Assembly (NCBI GenBank): GCA_016841125.1
Contig: JAENZU010000107.1
Coordinates: forward strand, 1-8,875
Source of the DNA: Melioribacter sp.
Lineage (GTDB): Bacteria > Bacteroidota > Ignavibacteria > Ignavibacteriales > Melioribacteraceae
Length of the DNA stretch: 8,875 nucleotides
Reading direction: 5' to 3'
The position numbers and the translations under genes were made by a program. Positions 7,831 to 8,875 of the stretch are shown piece by piece. Position 1 is the first letter of the stretch. Every line of letters starts with the position of its first letter. The notes under the pieces were generated by a model. That model was not told the origin of the DNA and did not search any database. It was given only the letters and a program-made list of their open reading frames with translations.

Positions 7831-7846
7831 TTGTTAGCGTTAACAA
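7831..7846. promoter_or_regulatory. LacI-family-type operator upstream of rbsK
   Basis: The 16-base site TTGTTAGCGTTAACAA is an inverted repeat around a central CG, with only the innermost flanking pair (G/T) mismatched. It shares the core TGTTA-N-CG-N-TAACA with the operator at 6382-6397. It sits 32 bases before the ribokinase ATG and just downstream of the predicted start of transcription. Finding the same rare palindrome twice, in the only two sizeable gaps of the window, makes chance unlikely. Confidence 0.78.
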
Positions 7847-7878
7847 TTTTAATAGAAAATCTAATCATTTAAAGCATT

Positions 7879-8823
7879 ATGCACCCAAAGTTAAAAATAA
7901 CCGTAATTGGCAGCACTAATGTAGATTTGATAATTAAATCGCCAAGAATCCCCGCTGTGGGAGAAACGGTTATTGGAGGTGAATTTTTTTCTGCCGGAGG
8001 CGGTAAAGGAGCCAATCAGGCAGTTGCTGCTGCGAGAGCCGGCGGAGATGTTACATTCATTTCATCTGTGGGTTCAGATGACTTTGGTGCGAAATCAATT
8101 GAAGGATTTAAAGAAGATGGCATCAATACAGAGTTTGTAAAAATCTTTGAAAATTCAAGCACAGGCATTGCGCTTATTATGGTTGACAGTTCCGGTCAAA
8201 ATAGCATTTCCGTTGCGTCCGGAGCCAATGTTGATCTTCTTCCTTCTGAATTCAGCGACGAAATCATTGAGAGAATAAAAAGTTCTCGTATTTTATTAAT
8301 GCAGCTGGAAACTCCGATTGAAACAATTGAATATGCTGCTAATCTAGCTGCACAAAACAAAGTGTCTGTAATTCTCAATCCGGCACCCGCTCAAAAATTA
8401 TCAGACGATCTTCTAAAAATAATAGACATAATTACCCCGAATGAAGTTGAAGCTGAAATGCTGACGGAAATTAAAATTGTGGATATTGATTCGGCTAAAA
8501 GTGCTTCAGAAGTATTACTGAAAAAAGGAGTCAAAACGGTAATAATAACAATGGGGTCAAAAGGATGTTATCTGAGAACAAATGAATTAGATTTTTACCA
8601 GCAGGCGTTCAAAGTTAATACTGTCGATTCCACTGCGGCAGTGGATGTTTTTAATGGCGCATTGGCTGCATCCCTATCATTAAATAAAAATATCATTGAC
8701 TCGGTTAAATATGCTTCAGCCGCTGCGGCTATATCTGTTACAAAGATTGGTGCTCAAGATTCAGCTCCTAATAAAGATAAAATTGAATCATTCATGAAAA
8801 GTTATAAAACAAAATTAGAATAA
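7879..8823 (+). CDS. rbsK: Ribokinase (PfkB family)
   Basis: Ribokinase phosphorylates D-ribose to ribose 5-phosphate with ATP, feeding the pentose phosphate pathway in the cytoplasm. The 314 residues match E. coli RbsK (309) along their length: GSTNVDLI at 11-18, the ribose-binding GGGKGANQAVAAARAGG at 40-56, STGIALI at 94-100, NPAPAQ at 167-172, TPNEVEAEML at 186-195, TMGSKGCYL at 224-232, and the C-terminal ATP/cation-site region AAAAISVTKIGAQDSAP at 281-297. The odd point is the catalytic motif DSTAAVDVFNGA at 250-261: the normal AAGD or GAGD anion hole reads AAVD, with Val at 255 where Gly is nearly invariant, while the catalytic base D256 is kept. The frame is intact on both sides, so this is a substitution, not a frameshift. 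rbsD follows after 2 bases. A LacI-type operator and promoter precede it, and there is no clear Shine-Dalgarno before the ATG. Another PfkB sugar kinase specificity is possible, but the rbsD neighbour favours ribose. Confidence 0.93.
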   Translation: MHPKLKITVIGSTNVDLIIKSPRIPAVGETVIGGEFFSAGGGKGANQAVAAARAGGDVTFISSVGSDDFGAKSIEGFKEDGINTEFVKIFENSSTGIALIMVDSSGQNSISVASGANVDLLPSEFSDEIIERIKSSRILLMQLETPIETIEYAANLAAQNKVSVILNPAPAQKLSDDLLKIIDIITPNEVEAEMLTEIKIVDIDSAKSASEVLLKKGVKTVIITMGSKGCYLRTNELDFYQQAFKVNTVDSTAAVDVFNGALAASLSLNKNIIDSVKYASAAAAISVTKIGAQDSAPNKDKIESFMKSYKTKLE

Positions 8824-8825
8824 TA

Positions 8826-8875
8826 ATGAAGAAGAATGGAATTCTAAATGTTCAACTATCAAAGGTAATTGCACG
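8826..8875 (+). CDS. rbsD: D-ribose pyranase (3' partial)
   Basis: Sixteen codons are visible, reading MKKNGILNVQLSKVIA, before the window ends. This matches the start of RbsD proteins, which begin MKKxGILNxxLxKxxA in Bacillus subtilis and similarly in E. coli. RbsD catalyses the interconversion of the pyranose and furanose forms of D-ribose, supplying the form ribokinase uses. The gene starts only 2 bases after the ribokinase stop, so translation is probably coupled and both share the promoter and operator upstream of rbsK. The call rests on a short stretch, but the match and the neighbour agree. Confidence 0.82.
   Translation, partial: MKKNGILNVQLSKVIA

Noticed and set aside
8629..8661. 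Frameshift or pseudogene in rbsK to explain the altered AAVD motif.
   Set aside because: The reading frame and all flanking ribokinase motifs continue intact to a normal C-terminus, so a single substitution is the simpler explanation.

Overview
The window is AT-rich, tightly packed bacterial DNA carrying a carbohydrate-catabolism region. The style points to the Bacteroidota/Ignavibacteriota/Chlorobiota (FCB) side: Shine-Dalgarno sequences are weak or absent, one promoter resembles the Bacteroidota TTG / TAnnTTTG type, and the sugar genes are of types common there. This placement is inference, since the window has no rRNA or other marker. There are no RNA genes, CRISPR arrays or mobile elements, and every gap without a gene is shorter than about 120 bases.

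Layout. (1) Positions 1-4021, plus strand: an operon-like run of a 5'-truncated MsmK/MalK/UgpC-type sugar ABC transporter ATPase, a GH65 alpha-glucoside phosphorylase and beta-phosphoglucomutase. Together they describe import of an alpha-glucoside, phosphorolysis to beta-glucose 1-phosphate, and conversion to glucose 6-phosphate. (2) Positions 4031-6358, minus strand, ending 9 bases from the previous run: a 775-residue cytoplasmic (alpha/alpha)6-barrel glycosidase resembling clan GH-G (GH37/GH63/MGH-like), with no signal peptide and no identifiable substrate. (3) Positions 6359-6473: a divergent control region with a LacI-family-type operator. (4) Positions 6474-8875, plus strand: an ADP-ribosylglycohydrolase-fold protein, then, after a second matching operator and a promoter, ribokinase (rbsK) and the first 16 codons of D-ribose pyranase (rbsD).

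How they may work together. The two operators share the core TGTTA[A/G]CG[A/T]TAACA, so one LacI-type regulator (not in the window) probably controls the minus-strand glycosidase, the ADP-ribosylglycohydrolase-like protein and the ribose genes. A plausible reading is catabolism of a ribose-containing conjugate: the ADP-ribosylglycohydrolase-like enzyme and/or the glycosidase frees ribose, RbsD interconverts its ring forms and RbsK phosphorylates it. The neighbouring GH65/pgmB/ABC set would handle a glucosyl part or an unrelated alpha-glucoside. The substrate is unknown. The main oddities are a Gly-to-Val change in the ribokinase anion-hole motif and variant metal-site motifs in the ADP-ribosylglycohydrolase-like protein.
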